DNA from: Bacteroidota bacterium
GTDB taxonomy: Bacteria > Bacteroidota > Bacteroidia > Chitinophagales > Saprospiraceae
Assembly (NCBI GenBank): GCA_014190515.1
Contig: BJGN01000002.1
Span: 1-51,215 of the forward strand
DNA length: 51,215 bases
Reading direction: 5' to 3'
Shown: positions 8,579 through 15,913 of the stretch, in pieces
Layout: the number at the start of each line of letters is the position of its first letter
Position numbering within the stretch: position 1 is the first letter of the stretch
Notes under the pieces: model-generated
Database searches by the model: none
Told to the model about the DNA's origin: nothing
Seen by the model: the letters and a program-made list of their open reading frames with translations, nothing else
Program-made: the position numbers and the translations under genes

Positions 8579-9907
8579 ATGTTAACAAGTGTAGTCCTTT
8601 GTTTCTTCATTGGTTATATTATTATTGTCCTTGAGCAACCATTGAAATTAGACAAATCCGTTCCAGCTCTATTGATGGGTGCATTAACCTGGGCATTAAT
8701 TTCAGTGGGTCATCTTGAAGTACTCGATGTAAATCATCAGGTAACTCCTTTGGAAGACAGTTTACTTCACATATTAGGCAAAACGGCAGAGATTTTATTC
8801 TTCCTTTTGGGAGCAATGACTATTGTAGAGTTAGTAGATCTTCATAAAGGATTTTCACCCATTACTTCGTTGGTGAAAACAAAAAACAAAAAATCGCTAC
8901 TTTGGATTACCTCCTTAATAGCCTTTTTCTTATCTTCTGTTTTGGATAATTTGACCACTACCATCGTTATGGTATCCATACTAAGAAAACTTGTACCTAA
9001 TAGAGAAGAGAGGTTATTTTATGTTAGTTTGATAATCATTGCAGCCAATGCAGGTGGGGCATGGTCTCCAATAGGCGATGTAACTACAACTATGCTATGG
9101 ATAGGTAAAAAGGTTTCCTCAGTGGGTTTAATGTCAAACTTATTTCTTCCCTCTATCATTTCCTTAGTTTTACCCGTATTTATTGCTTCATTGCTTCCTA
9201 TATTTAAAGGAAAAATAGAAAATATACCCGGCCAAGACAACACAATGGATACTACTAAACTACTTAGTAGTAAAACCATGTTAATTGCTGGTTTAGCTGG
9301 TCTGATTTTTGTTCCTATTTTCAAGTCGATTACTCATTTACCCCCTTATATGGGCATTATGATTTCTTTAGGTATTGTTTGGCTCATTTCAGAATATATT
9401 CATCCAGAAGAGGAATTTAATCAGGAAAATAGGCATCTATATTCTGTCCATAAAGCATTATCCAGAATTGAAATTAGTAGTATTATATTCTTTTTAGGAA
9501 TTCTCCTCGGCGTTGGTGCTTTAGAATCAGTGGTAGTTCTATCTTCCACTGGTGAAAAAGTGGGATTCCTGATGAGTCTGGCAAATAAATTACAGGAACT
9601 TATTCCTAATCAAAATATGGTTATCATTTTTATTGGCATTCTTTCGGCCATCATTGATAATGTACCTTTAGTGGCAGCTACAATGGGTATGTATCCTATG
9701 GATAAGTTTCCTATAGACAGTGATTTGTGGCATTTCATTGCCTATTCAGCAGGTACTGGTGGAAGCATGCTCGTTATTGGTTCAGCCGCAGGTGTAGCTG
9801 CAATGGGTATGGAGAAAATAGATTTTATCTGGTACTTCAAAAATATTACTTGGCTGGCCTTTATTGGTTTTATTGCAGGTTGTTTAACCTTTATAGCTCT
9901 TTCTTAA
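8579..9907 (+). CDS. nhaD: NhaD-type Na+/H+ antiporter
   Basis: 442 residues with about a dozen hydrophobic helices, and no signal peptide. It exchanges Na+ (or Li+) for H+ across the inner membrane. Ion-transporter-superfamily marks are ALLMGALTWALI (30-41), FFLLGAMTIVELVDLHKGF, SSVLDNLTTTIVMVSI and ANAGGAWSPIGDVTTTMLW in the first half. The second half has the inverted-repeat counterpart SAIIDNVPLVAATMGMYP and SAGTGGSMLVIGSAAGVAAMGM. The two DN motifs, one per repeat, are the expected ion-binding sites. ATG at 8579. In an organism with a light-driven H+ pump (30219-30947), an H+-driven Na+ exporter is a plausible consumer of the gradient. The lipoprotein gene at 9916 follows by 8 bases. Confidence 0.92.
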   Translation: MLTSVVLCFFIGYIIIVLEQPLKLDKSVPALLMGALTWALISVGHLEVLDVNHQVTPLEDSLLHILGKTAEILFFLLGAMTIVELVDLHKGFSPITSLVKTKNKKSLLWITSLIAFFLSSVLDNLTTTIVMVSILRKLVPNREERLFYVSLIIIAANAGGAWSPIGDVTTTMLWIGKKVSSVGLMSNLFLPSIISLVLPVFIASLLPIFKGKIENIPGQDNTMDTTKLLSSKTMLIAGLAGLIFVPIFKSITHLPPYMGIMISLGIVWLISEYIHPEEEFNQENRHLYSVHKALSRIEISSIIFFLGILLGVGALESVVVLSSTGEKVGFLMSLANKLQELIPNQNMVIIFIGILSAIIDNVPLVAATMGMYPMDKFPIDSDLWHFIAYSAGTGGSMLVIGSAAGVAAMGMEKIDFIWYFKNITWLAFIGFIAGCLTFIALS

Positions 9908-9915
9908 AAAACTAA

Positions 9916-10299
9916 ATGGGCATGTTGCGAACCACGTGTAAGTTTATCTTTCTTTCAATATTTTTATCATTCAGTTCATGTAATTTCATCGCTAACTATC
10001 AAATTGTTGGCGTTTGGAAGGCGACAGAGATATTTGAAAATGATAAGATTTTGAAAGACAAAACATTAGAAAATATTATTTTGCAATTTAATGATGAGGG
10101 AAATTATTCCTACGAAGGAACATTAAATTATAAAGAATCTGGGAAATTTAAAGTTAGCAGTAATAGCCTCTTTCTAACCAATCAATTAAAGGAAGAAAAA
10201 GAACTTCACATAGAATCTTTGAACAGTAAAAAACTGGTTTTACTAATGGAAGATTCTGGAAAAACACGAAAAATGGTTTTCAGTAAGACCTTTAATTAA
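9916..10299 (+). CDS. lipocalin-like lipoprotein, unknown function
   Basis: 127 residues with a lipoprotein signal: a basic start, a hydrophobic core and the lipobox LSFSSC, with the lipidated Cys at about residue 22. The mature part opens with YQIVGVWKATEI and continues as short alternating beta-strands (LQFNDEGNYSYEGT, YKESGKFKVSS), the pattern of small lipocalin-like or DUF5004-type domains of Bacteroidota. ATG at 9916; a second in-frame ATG at 9922 is possible. It sits 8 bases after nhaD and just before a strong terminator (10324-10352), so it ends that unit. No ligand can be proposed. Confidence 0.72.
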   Translation: MGMLRTTCKFIFLSIFLSFSSCNFIANYQIVGVWKATEIFENDKILKDKTLENIILQFNDEGNYSYEGTLNYKESGKFKVSSNSLFLTNQLKEEKELHIESLNSKKLVLLMEDSGKTRKMVFSKTFN

Positions 10300-10323
10300 A
10301 GATTTATTCAACGTTTTGAAAAA

Positions 10324-10352
10324 GGGCTGTCTGGAAAGATAGCCCCTTTTTT
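10324..10352 (+). terminator. rho-independent terminator after nhaD-lipoprotein unit
   Basis: A 9-bp stem (GGGCTGTCT at 10324-10332, AGATAGCCC at 10337-10345, one G.T pair) is closed by a GGAA tetraloop. CTTTTTT follows it, 24 bases after the stop codon at 10299. Confidence 0.85.
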
Positions 10353-10414
10353 ATTCGCCTACACTACAAATGTAAGTGTAAATTTGTATTAGGACTATTT
10401 TTAAAGAATTGTTA

Positions 10415-10470
10415 AATCTGTAAACTTTTTTTAGGACGGGTCAATCTGTAAACTTTTTTTAGGACGGGTC
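10415..10470. repeat. 28-bp perfect tandem duplication, IS-end-like
   Basis: Two exact head-to-tail copies, 10415-10442 and 10443-10470, of a unit that reads AATCTGTAAAC, T7, AGGACGGGTC. Repeated TGTAAAC...GACGGGTCA units recall the multiple terminal repeats of IS21-type insertion sequences. No transposase remnant is seen nearby, so this may be a solo end. The family link is from memory and is tentative. Confidence 0.55.
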
Positions 10471-10477
10471 AGTTCAT

Positions 10478-10664
10478 GTAGGGGCGAATTGCATTCGCCC
10501 TTTTTTTAACCAATCATCATTTTTTAATTCAATTCGCCCATCGCTAAAATATATCCATTTAAATTACGTGTGAATACAACAATAGCATAAATAACGAATA
10601 CCGTGGTTTGACAATTAGGGAAATTTACCTGTATCATGGGTGGGCGAATGCAATTCGCCCCTAC
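10478..10664. repeat. MITE/REP-like element with 23-bp terminal inverted repeats
   Basis: The arm at 10478-10500 and the arm at 10642-10664 are exact reverse complements over 23 bases. Each arm is also a hairpin on its own: GGGCGAAT, TGC (or GCA), ATTCGCCC. The 187-bp span between the outer ends holds no ORF. This layout of nested palindromes fits a REP doublet or a miniature transposable element. Similar GGGGCGAATTGCATTCGCCC palindromes occur between genes in many aquatic bacteria (from memory). Confidence 0.65.
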
Positions 10665-10696
10665 GAACGTGATATTACGATGTATAACACCTACCT

Positions 10697-10820
10697 AATC
10701 CTGAAAATCCTGATTCAAAATTATTTACAGGAGATATTCCCAGAAAACAAGCACCTCCCCAATCTCCGATGGAAATTACAGACCAGCAGCCATTGGTTTT
10801 GAATCAGGATTTTTAGGATT
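10697..10820. repeat. 24-bp inverted repeat pair around 76-base spacer
   Basis: AATCCTGAAAATCCTGATTC plus AAAA at 10697-10720 is the reverse complement, with one mismatch, of 10797-10820. Each arm contains ATCCTG twice. It could fold into a long stem. It is most likely a second family of dispersed palindrome. Confidence 0.6.
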
Positions 10821-10831
10821 TAAAGGACCAT

Positions 10832-10960
10832 AGCCCCGCCATCTTCGTACATCTAAGCCGTCAGGTAATCCATACCATCAGGTTCACACCTTATCGTCAG
10901 GTCTTTGAATCCATCAGGTCACTCCGACTACATCAAATAGGGGCCAGAGCCCCGCCATCT
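10832..10960. repeat. direct repeats flanking a TCAGGT hexamer array
   Basis: AGCCCCGCCATCT occurs at 10832-10844 and 10948-10960. Between them TCAGGT starts at 10861, 10878, 10897 and 10914, at steps of 17, 19 and 17 bases. The array does not border a gene start. Confidence 0.45.
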
Positions 10961-11020
10961 AAGCACTCTTTCAATGCATCCAGACTTTTTGGGCAGCCAT
11001 TTTAAATGAATACTCATGTA

Positions 11021-12397
11021 TTATTTTTTTTGAATCGTGGACGTGAATATGCCTAAATTTCCTCCAATGCCCATATCAATAAGAATTCCATCAGGAGTAA
11101 TTTGAATTTGGTCAACCGATAATTGATCAATTTTACTTTTCATCCTGAAACCTGTGGCCAACGGATATTCATTCAACTGCTTTTCAAGTTCTTTTTTAGT
11201 ATCATTCAGATTCAGCGTCAGATAAAAATTTATATTTTCCTGAATCATCTTTTTCAAATTACTTTTTAAAATCCAACCCGCTGTTTTTACCAAAAAATTC
11301 TTCGTTTCCAGATTAAATTCTAAATCAGGAAGATTTATTAAATTCGTTAAGGTATCTATTTGAGGGGTTCCCGTCAGGAATATCTTCCCTTTATATGAAC
11401 CTGACAGAGTTAATTCAACCCCCAACTTATTATTTATACCAAAATAATTAACATCTTCGACAGTAACAGATTTTTTTCCACTTGAAAAGGTTTGGCCACC
11501 CACTTGTTTTAAAGTAAGTGATTTTGTTTCTGAGAATGGTAATTTAGTTCGAAGTACAAGAATGGTGCGTTGACTTTCACCCAAGGCCTGGGCATAATCT
11601 GGTATCTTGGTTACCCCAATTGCCATAGGTTTTTCTCCAATATTAAGCTGTGGTTTTGCTGAAAGAGAGAGATATGTCTGAATAGAATCTCCTTGAATAA
11701 TCATTGGTGACATAGTTACTTTATTTGGATTAACCAATAACCAGGCTTTATATTCCTCGGAAACTGACAACACCCTTGTAATAGAGCTCCAGGCACTTGC
11801 GACAATAGACTTTAGATCGAAATAAGAAGAGGTCATTTCATCTATCTGTTGTCCCAAATAGGATTTTGAATTATTTAAAATGACATCTGCCAACGAACCC
11901 AAAGGTAAATTCATACCTGCTACTTGCGCAACGGGTTTTTTAATCCAAACATAATGAGTGAGATCAGTTTGTGTTTTCAGCGTCCAGTCCTTCGCAATTT
12001 TAAAACTGGTTTTTGCTTGCAGCTCAATTTCTCCGGAAGCGCTGACATTGGTTACCATGGCATCATAAATAACTTGAATATTCAAGGGTATTTTATATCT
12101 GATTTCATTATCTTTTCCACTCAACCTTATGGGATTCCTTTTATAAACCTTAACTTTCATCCTATCCCCATCATTAAAATCTTTGTCCTCATACAATAGG
12201 CCTGTTAATTGGCTGTTAATGATTGATTCCAAAACCGAAACCTTAAGGTTTACCGGAATATTCAAATTTGATACGGGTAATGGAATCAGTGCAGTATTAT
12301 ATTGAGGTGTGGGCGATACTAACGTTTTTTGCCCCGAGCAACCCATTATTAATAATACCGCTAATAGAAATGAAAAAAATAGATTTAGGCGAGTCAT
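11021..12397 (-). CDS. DUF4403 family lipoprotein
   Basis: 458 residues from the ATG at 12397. The N-terminus MTRLNLFFSFLLAVLLIMGC is a lipoprotein signal with the lipidated Cys at residue 20. The frame stays open upstream for 67 codons, but those would overlap the opposite gene and would bury the signal, so the later start is used. The mature protein is a DUF4403 domain: a proline-rich start (PVSNLNIPVNLKVSVLESII), long beta-strands such as YKIPLNIQVIYDAMV, and a second half that repeats the pattern (VNYFGINNKLGVELTLSG). It ends in a near-symmetrical strand. DUF4403 proteins have a TULIP/BPI-like lipid-binding look, so an outer-envelope lipid-related role is possible but unproven. Divergent from the propeller gene. 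Confidence 0.85.
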   Translation of the reverse strand: MTRLNLFFSFLLAVLLIMGCSGQKTLVSPTPQYNTALIPLPVSNLNIPVNLKVSVLESIINSQLTGLLYEDKDFNDGDRMKVKVYKRNPIRLSGKDNEIRYKIPLNIQVIYDAMVTNVSASGEIELQAKTSFKIAKDWTLKTQTDLTHYVWIKKPVAQVAGMNLPLGSLADVILNNSKSYLGQQIDEMTSSYFDLKSIVASAWSSITRVLSVSEEYKAWLLVNPNKVTMSPMIIQGDSIQTYLSLSAKPQLNIGEKPMAIGVTKIPDYAQALGESQRTILVLRTKLPFSETKSLTLKQVGGQTFSSGKKSVTVEDVNYFGINNKLGVELTLSGSYKGKIFLTGTPQIDTLTNLINLPDLEFNLETKNFLVKTAGWILKSNLKKMIQENINFYLTLNLNDTKKELEKQLNEYPLATGFRMKSKIDQLSVDQIQITPDGILIDMGIGGNLGIFTSTIQKK

Positions 12398-12485
12398 TTT
12401 ATTGATTTTTATTGCAATTGTAGTAATTTGTTCTTTCAATGTGATAAAAGTACCTTTAAATTTTTTGCAATTTCTACTTAAAAAA

Positions 12486-15400
12486 ATGATTATGTTACCT
12501 AAAATGCGACAAGTAAAATGGTTAAGTTTTCTTCTTTTACTAGTATTATCTAGTTTTGGATTAAACGCACAAAAGAAAAAGCCAGTTTCCTCCATCATTA
12601 TTCAAAAAGAAATACCCACTGTTAACTTTCCCGAAAGTTCCTTTAATGCTCTGAGCTGGCGTTCCATAGGGCCATTTAGAGGAGGTAGGTCAGCAGCAGT
12701 TTCCGGTGTGGTCGGAAAACCAAATCTTTATTATTTTGGCTCAACAGGTGGTGGTGTTTGGAAAACACAAGATGCTGGTCAAACCTGGGAAAATATTTCA
12801 GATAAATATTTTGGAGGTTCCGTTGGTTCTATTGCCGTTTCTGAAAGTGACCCCAATGTCATTTACGTTGGTGGTGGTGAGGTTACAGTGCGTGGTAACG
12901 TTTCTTATGGTTATGGTATGTGGAAAAGTACCGATGCAGGTAAAACCTGGAAAAATACTGGACTGCCTGAGTCAAAACACATCCCAAGAATTAGGATCCA
13001 TCCTAAAAATCCAGACTTGGTATATGCAGCCGTTTTAGGTGATCTGTTCAAGTCCAGTGCAGAAAGAGGCGTTTATCGTTCAAAAGACGGAGGCAAAAAT
13101 TGGGAGAAAATTCTTTTTGCCAATGCCGATGCTGGCGCAGTAGATCTAGTTATCGATCCGGGAAATGCAAGAATTTTATATGCTGCCACTTGGAGAGTTA
13201 GAAGAACGCCTTATGACTTGTCTAGTGGTGGCGAAGGTTCAGATTTATGGAAAAGTACAGATGGAGGTGACAACTGGACAAAAATTTCAGCTAATAAAGG
13301 CCTGCCTAAAGGTCCTTTAGGTATTATGGGTATTACCGTTTCTCCAGTTAATTCTGAAAAATTATTTGCTATCATCGAAGCCAATGACGGAGGCGTTTAT
13401 CGCTCTGACGATGGTGGAGATTCCTGGATTAGAACCAATGAAGATAGAAATTTAAGACAGCGCGCCTGGTATTATACCAGAATTTATGCCGATACCAAAA
13501 ATGAAGAGGTTGTTTATGTACTCAATGTAAACTATCACCGATCAGGGGATGGAGGAAAAACTTTCAATACAAGTAATGCTCAACATGGTGATCATCACGA
13601 TTTATGGATTTCCCCAGATGATTCAAATAAAATGATTATTGGCGATGACGGAGGAGGTCAGGTTTCTTTAGATGGGGGAACAAACTGGACAACCTATCAT
13701 AATCAACCTACTGCCCAATTTTATCGAGTAATCACAGACAATCATTTCCCTTACAGAATTTATGGGGCCCAACAAGATAATTCTACCCTTAGAATTTACC
13801 ATCGTACAGAAGGATCAGAAATTGGAGAAAGAGATTGGGAAGAGACTGCAGGAGGTGAATCAGCTCATCTTGCTGTTGATCCCAATGATAATGAAATCGT
13901 TTATGGCAGTAGTTATGGTGGCCTATTAGAGAGAGTTAACCATAGAACGAAGCAAAATCAAACCATCAATGTATGGCCAGATAATCCTATGGGCTATGGT
14001 GCAGAAGGATCAAAGTATAGATTCCAATGGAATTTTCCTGTTTTTACATCACCTAATAATCCTAAAAAACTCTACTCTGCATCACAACACTTACACGCAT
14101 CAGAAGACGGCGGACGTTCATGGACTACAATTAGTCCAGACTTAACAAGAAATGATGTGTCCAAAATGAAAAGTTCCGGAGGACCAATTACTCAAGATAA
14201 TACGAGTGTCGAGTATTATTGTACTATTTTTGCCGCCTTGGAATCTCCATTACAACCCGGTCTTCTTTGGGCAGGTTCCGATGATGGTCTTATTCATGTT
14301 AGTAAAGATAATGGCGCAAATTGGGAAAATGTAACCCCGGCAGGTATGCCTGAATGGATGATGATTAATTCTATTGAACAAGACCCATTCCATAAAGGTG
14401 GTTTATATGTTGCAGGGACACGATATAAATCAGGTGATTATACTCCTTATTTATACCACACTACAAATTTTGGTAAATCATGGGACCTAATTACGGCGGG
14501 CATCGATAAAAATCATTTTACCAGGGTAATACGAGCTGACCCTAAAAAGGAAGGCTTACTTTATGCAGGAACTGAATCGGGAATGTATATTTCTTTTGAC
14601 AATGGTGCTTCCTGGAAACCTTTCCAGTTGAACTTACCTATAGTTCCAATCACAGATTTAGCTATTAAAAATGATAATTTAATTGCGGCTACTCAAGGAA
14701 GAGCTTTCTGGATAATTGACGATTTAACGCCTCTACATCAGCTCAATAAAGATGTTTCTACCGCTGAAATGCATTTGTTCAAACCAATGCCAAGCTATAG
14801 GATGGAAGGAGGTCCTGGTTGGCGCGGAGCGAATACGAAAACAGCTGGTGCAAATCATCCCGGGGGTGTTATGGTTCATTTCAATCTGAAGGAAGTTCCA
14901 GCTGATTCTATCGTTGTAAAACTTTCATTTCATGAAGCCAATGGCAAATTAATTAAAGAATTTGCTACCAATGCAAAGGAAAGAATGGATAAGCTATCAG
15001 ATTTAAAGGCAGGTGGAAATCGCTTTGTCTGGAATATGCAATACCCTGGAGCATTGCGATTTGATGGCATGATTCTATGGGCCGCCGCATTAAATGGTCC
15101 TAAAGCAGTTCCAGGAACCTATAAAGTGGTGTTAACTTTAGGTAAAATTCAACAAGAACAAACCTTTGAAATTGTTAAAGACCCTCGCTCTGAGTCAAGT
15201 GTGGAGGATTATGCAAAACAATTCAGTTTCCTTATTGACATTAGAGATAAGGTAACAGAAGCTCATCAGGCTATCCTTGACATAAGAGAAACCAGAAAAC
15301 AAATTAATCATCTTAAATCTATCTGGAAAGATGATCCTGAAATGAAATCGCTCATCCAAAAAGCGAACGACATCGATAAGGAAATTACAAGAATTGAAAA

Positions 15401-15680
15401 TGAACTTTATCAGACAAAGAACAAAAGTGGTCAGGATCCTTTAAATTATCCCATTAAGCTGACAAACAAACTTGCCCACGTAGGAAGCATTACCAATCGT
15501 GGTGATTTTCCTCCAACCCAGCAAGCCATGCAAGTAAAAACTGAATTAAGCAAACAGATTAACGCCGAATTGCAAAAATGGGAAACCTTAAAATCTACTG
15601 ATATAGAAGCCTTTAATTCTTCAGTAAAAGAAAAGGGAATAGATGTTTTAAAACTTAAAAAAGAAAACAAAACCTCTTGA
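12486..15680 (+). CDS. secreted VPS10/sortilin-type Asp-box beta-propeller protein
   Basis: 1064 residues from the ATG at 12486 (in-frame ATGs at 12492 and 12504 are also possible). The frame is open 59 codons further upstream, but that part lies opposite the DUF4403 start. A signal peptide ends near LNAQ. The core holds about nine Asp-box (S/T-x-D-x-G-x-x-W) motifs: KTQDAGQTW, KSTDAGKTW, RSKDGGKNW, KSTDGGDNW, RSDDGGDSW, ASEDGGRSW, VSKDNGANW, TTNFGKSW and SFDNGASW. The opening WRSIGPFRGGR is typical of the large 'glycosyl hydrolase/sortilin' proteins of Bacteroidota. The last 150 residues are helical and charged (RDKVTEAHQAILDIRETRKQ). No T9SS sorting domain is present. Substrate is unknown; despite the common name, glycosidase activity is not shown by any motif seen. 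Confidence 0.87.
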   Translation: MIMLPKMRQVKWLSFLLLLVLSSFGLNAQKKKPVSSIIIQKEIPTVNFPESSFNALSWRSIGPFRGGRSAAVSGVVGKPNLYYFGSTGGGVWKTQDAGQTWENISDKYFGGSVGSIAVSESDPNVIYVGGGEVTVRGNVSYGYGMWKSTDAGKTWKNTGLPESKHIPRIRIHPKNPDLVYAAVLGDLFKSSAERGVYRSKDGGKNWEKILFANADAGAVDLVIDPGNARILYAATWRVRRTPYDLSSGGEGSDLWKSTDGGDNWTKISANKGLPKGPLGIMGITVSPVNSEKLFAIIEANDGGVYRSDDGGDSWIRTNEDRNLRQRAWYYTRIYADTKNEEVVYVLNVNYHRSGDGGKTFNTSNAQHGDHHDLWISPDDSNKMIIGDDGGGQVSLDGGTNWTTYHNQPTAQFYRVITDNHFPYRIYGAQQDNSTLRIYHRTEGSEIGERDWEETAGGESAHLAVDPNDNEIVYGSSYGGLLERVNHRTKQNQTINVWPDNPMGYGAEGSKYRFQWNFPVFTSPNNPKKLYSASQHLHASEDGGRSWTTISPDLTRNDVSKMKSSGGPITQDNTSVEYYCTIFAALESPLQPGLLWAGSDDGLIHVSKDNGANWENVTPAGMPEWMMINSIEQDPFHKGGLYVAGTRYKSGDYTPYLYHTTNFGKSWDLITAGIDKNHFTRVIRADPKKEGLLYAGTESGMYISFDNGASWKPFQLNLPIVPITDLAIKNDNLIAATQGRAFWIIDDLTPLHQLNKDVSTAEMHLFKPMPSYRMEGGPGWRGANTKTAGANHPGGVMVHFNLKEVPADSIVVKLSFHEANGKLIKEFATNAKERMDKLSDLKAGGNRFVWNMQYPGALRFDGMILWAAALNGPKAVPGTYKVVLTLGKIQQEQTFEIVKDPRSESSVEDYAKQFSFLIDIRDKVTEAHQAILDIRETRKQINHLKSIWKDDPEMKSLIQKANDIDKEITRIENELYQTKNKSGQDPLNYPIKLTNKLAHVGSITNRGDFPPTQQAMQVKTELSKQINAELQKWETLKSTDIEAFNSSVKEKGIDVLKLKKENKTS

Positions 15681-15691
15681 TTCTTGTTAGC

Positions 15692-15723
15692 TATGGGAAA
15701 TAGGGATTTTCCTATTTCCCATA
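15692..15723. terminator. hairpin after the sortilin-type gene
   Basis: Perfect 13-bp stem TATGGGAAATAGG (15692-15704), loop GATTTT, and CCTATTTCCCATA (15711-15723), 12 bases after the stop. The following bases have no solid T run, so it may terminate or attenuate before the 56-aa gene at 15741. Confidence 0.6.
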
Positions 15724-15740
15724 CTATTTAACAAAACATC

Positions 15741-15911
15741 ATGTTCGGATTATTTAAAAAAGACCCTTTAGTGAATCTGCAAAAATCTTACAATCAATTA
15801 CTTGAGGAAGCAATGCAATTGCAGAGAAAAGGGGATATTAAAGGCTATGCTGCAAAGATGGCCGAATCAGAGATAGTTATGAATGAAATTGAGAAGATAA
15901 AAAAGGGATAA
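15741..15911 (+). CDS. DUF6435 (Lacal_2735 family) small protein
   Basis: A 56-residue gene, ATG at 15741 and TAA at 15909-15911. It begins MFGLFKKDPL and continues with a charged amphipathic helix pair (LQKSYNQLLEEAMQLQRKGD, then YAAKMAESEIVMNEIEKI). This is the standard form of the Lacal_2735/DUF6435 family of Bacteroidota and some Proteobacteria, usually 55-60 residues. Function is unknown; the protein is probably soluble and coiled. It follows a 13-bp hairpin and ends two bases before the convergent pyrC stop. Confidence 0.85.
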   Translation: MFGLFKKDPLVNLQKSYNQLLEEAMQLQRKGDIKGYAAKMAESEIVMNEIEKIKKG

Positions 15912-15913
15912 GG

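Larger units (their letters stand above)
10300..11020. other. gene-free repeat mosaic
   Basis: Longest non-coding stretch in the window, about 720 bases between the lipoprotein stop and the DUF4403 stop. In order it holds a terminator, a 28-bp tandem repeat (10415-10470), a 187-bp element bounded by 23-bp inverted repeats (10478-10664), a 24-bp inverted pair (10697-10720 / 10797-10820), and direct repeats of AGCCCCGCCATCT (10832-10844, 10948-10960) that flank four TCAGGT hexamers. A 64-codon frame at 10608-10802 runs across two of the repeat arms and shows no protein-like composition. It is not called as a gene. Confidence 0.8.

Noticed and set aside
10608-10802. 64-codon plus-strand ORF in the repeat mosaic
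   Set aside because: It crosses the inverted-repeat arms at 10642-10664 and 10697-10720 and shows no protein-like pattern.
10861-10919. CRISPR array
   Set aside because: The repeated unit is only 6 bases with 11-13 base gaps; no cas genes and no long direct repeats.
12309-12485. 59-codon upstream extension of the sortilin-type protein
   Set aside because: It is antisense to the DUF4403 lipoprotein signal; the signal peptide of this gene starts after 12486.
12398-12598. 67-codon N-terminal extension of the DUF4403 protein
   Set aside because: The internal ATG at 12397 begins a perfect lipoprotein signal; the extension lies opposite the neighbour's N-terminus.
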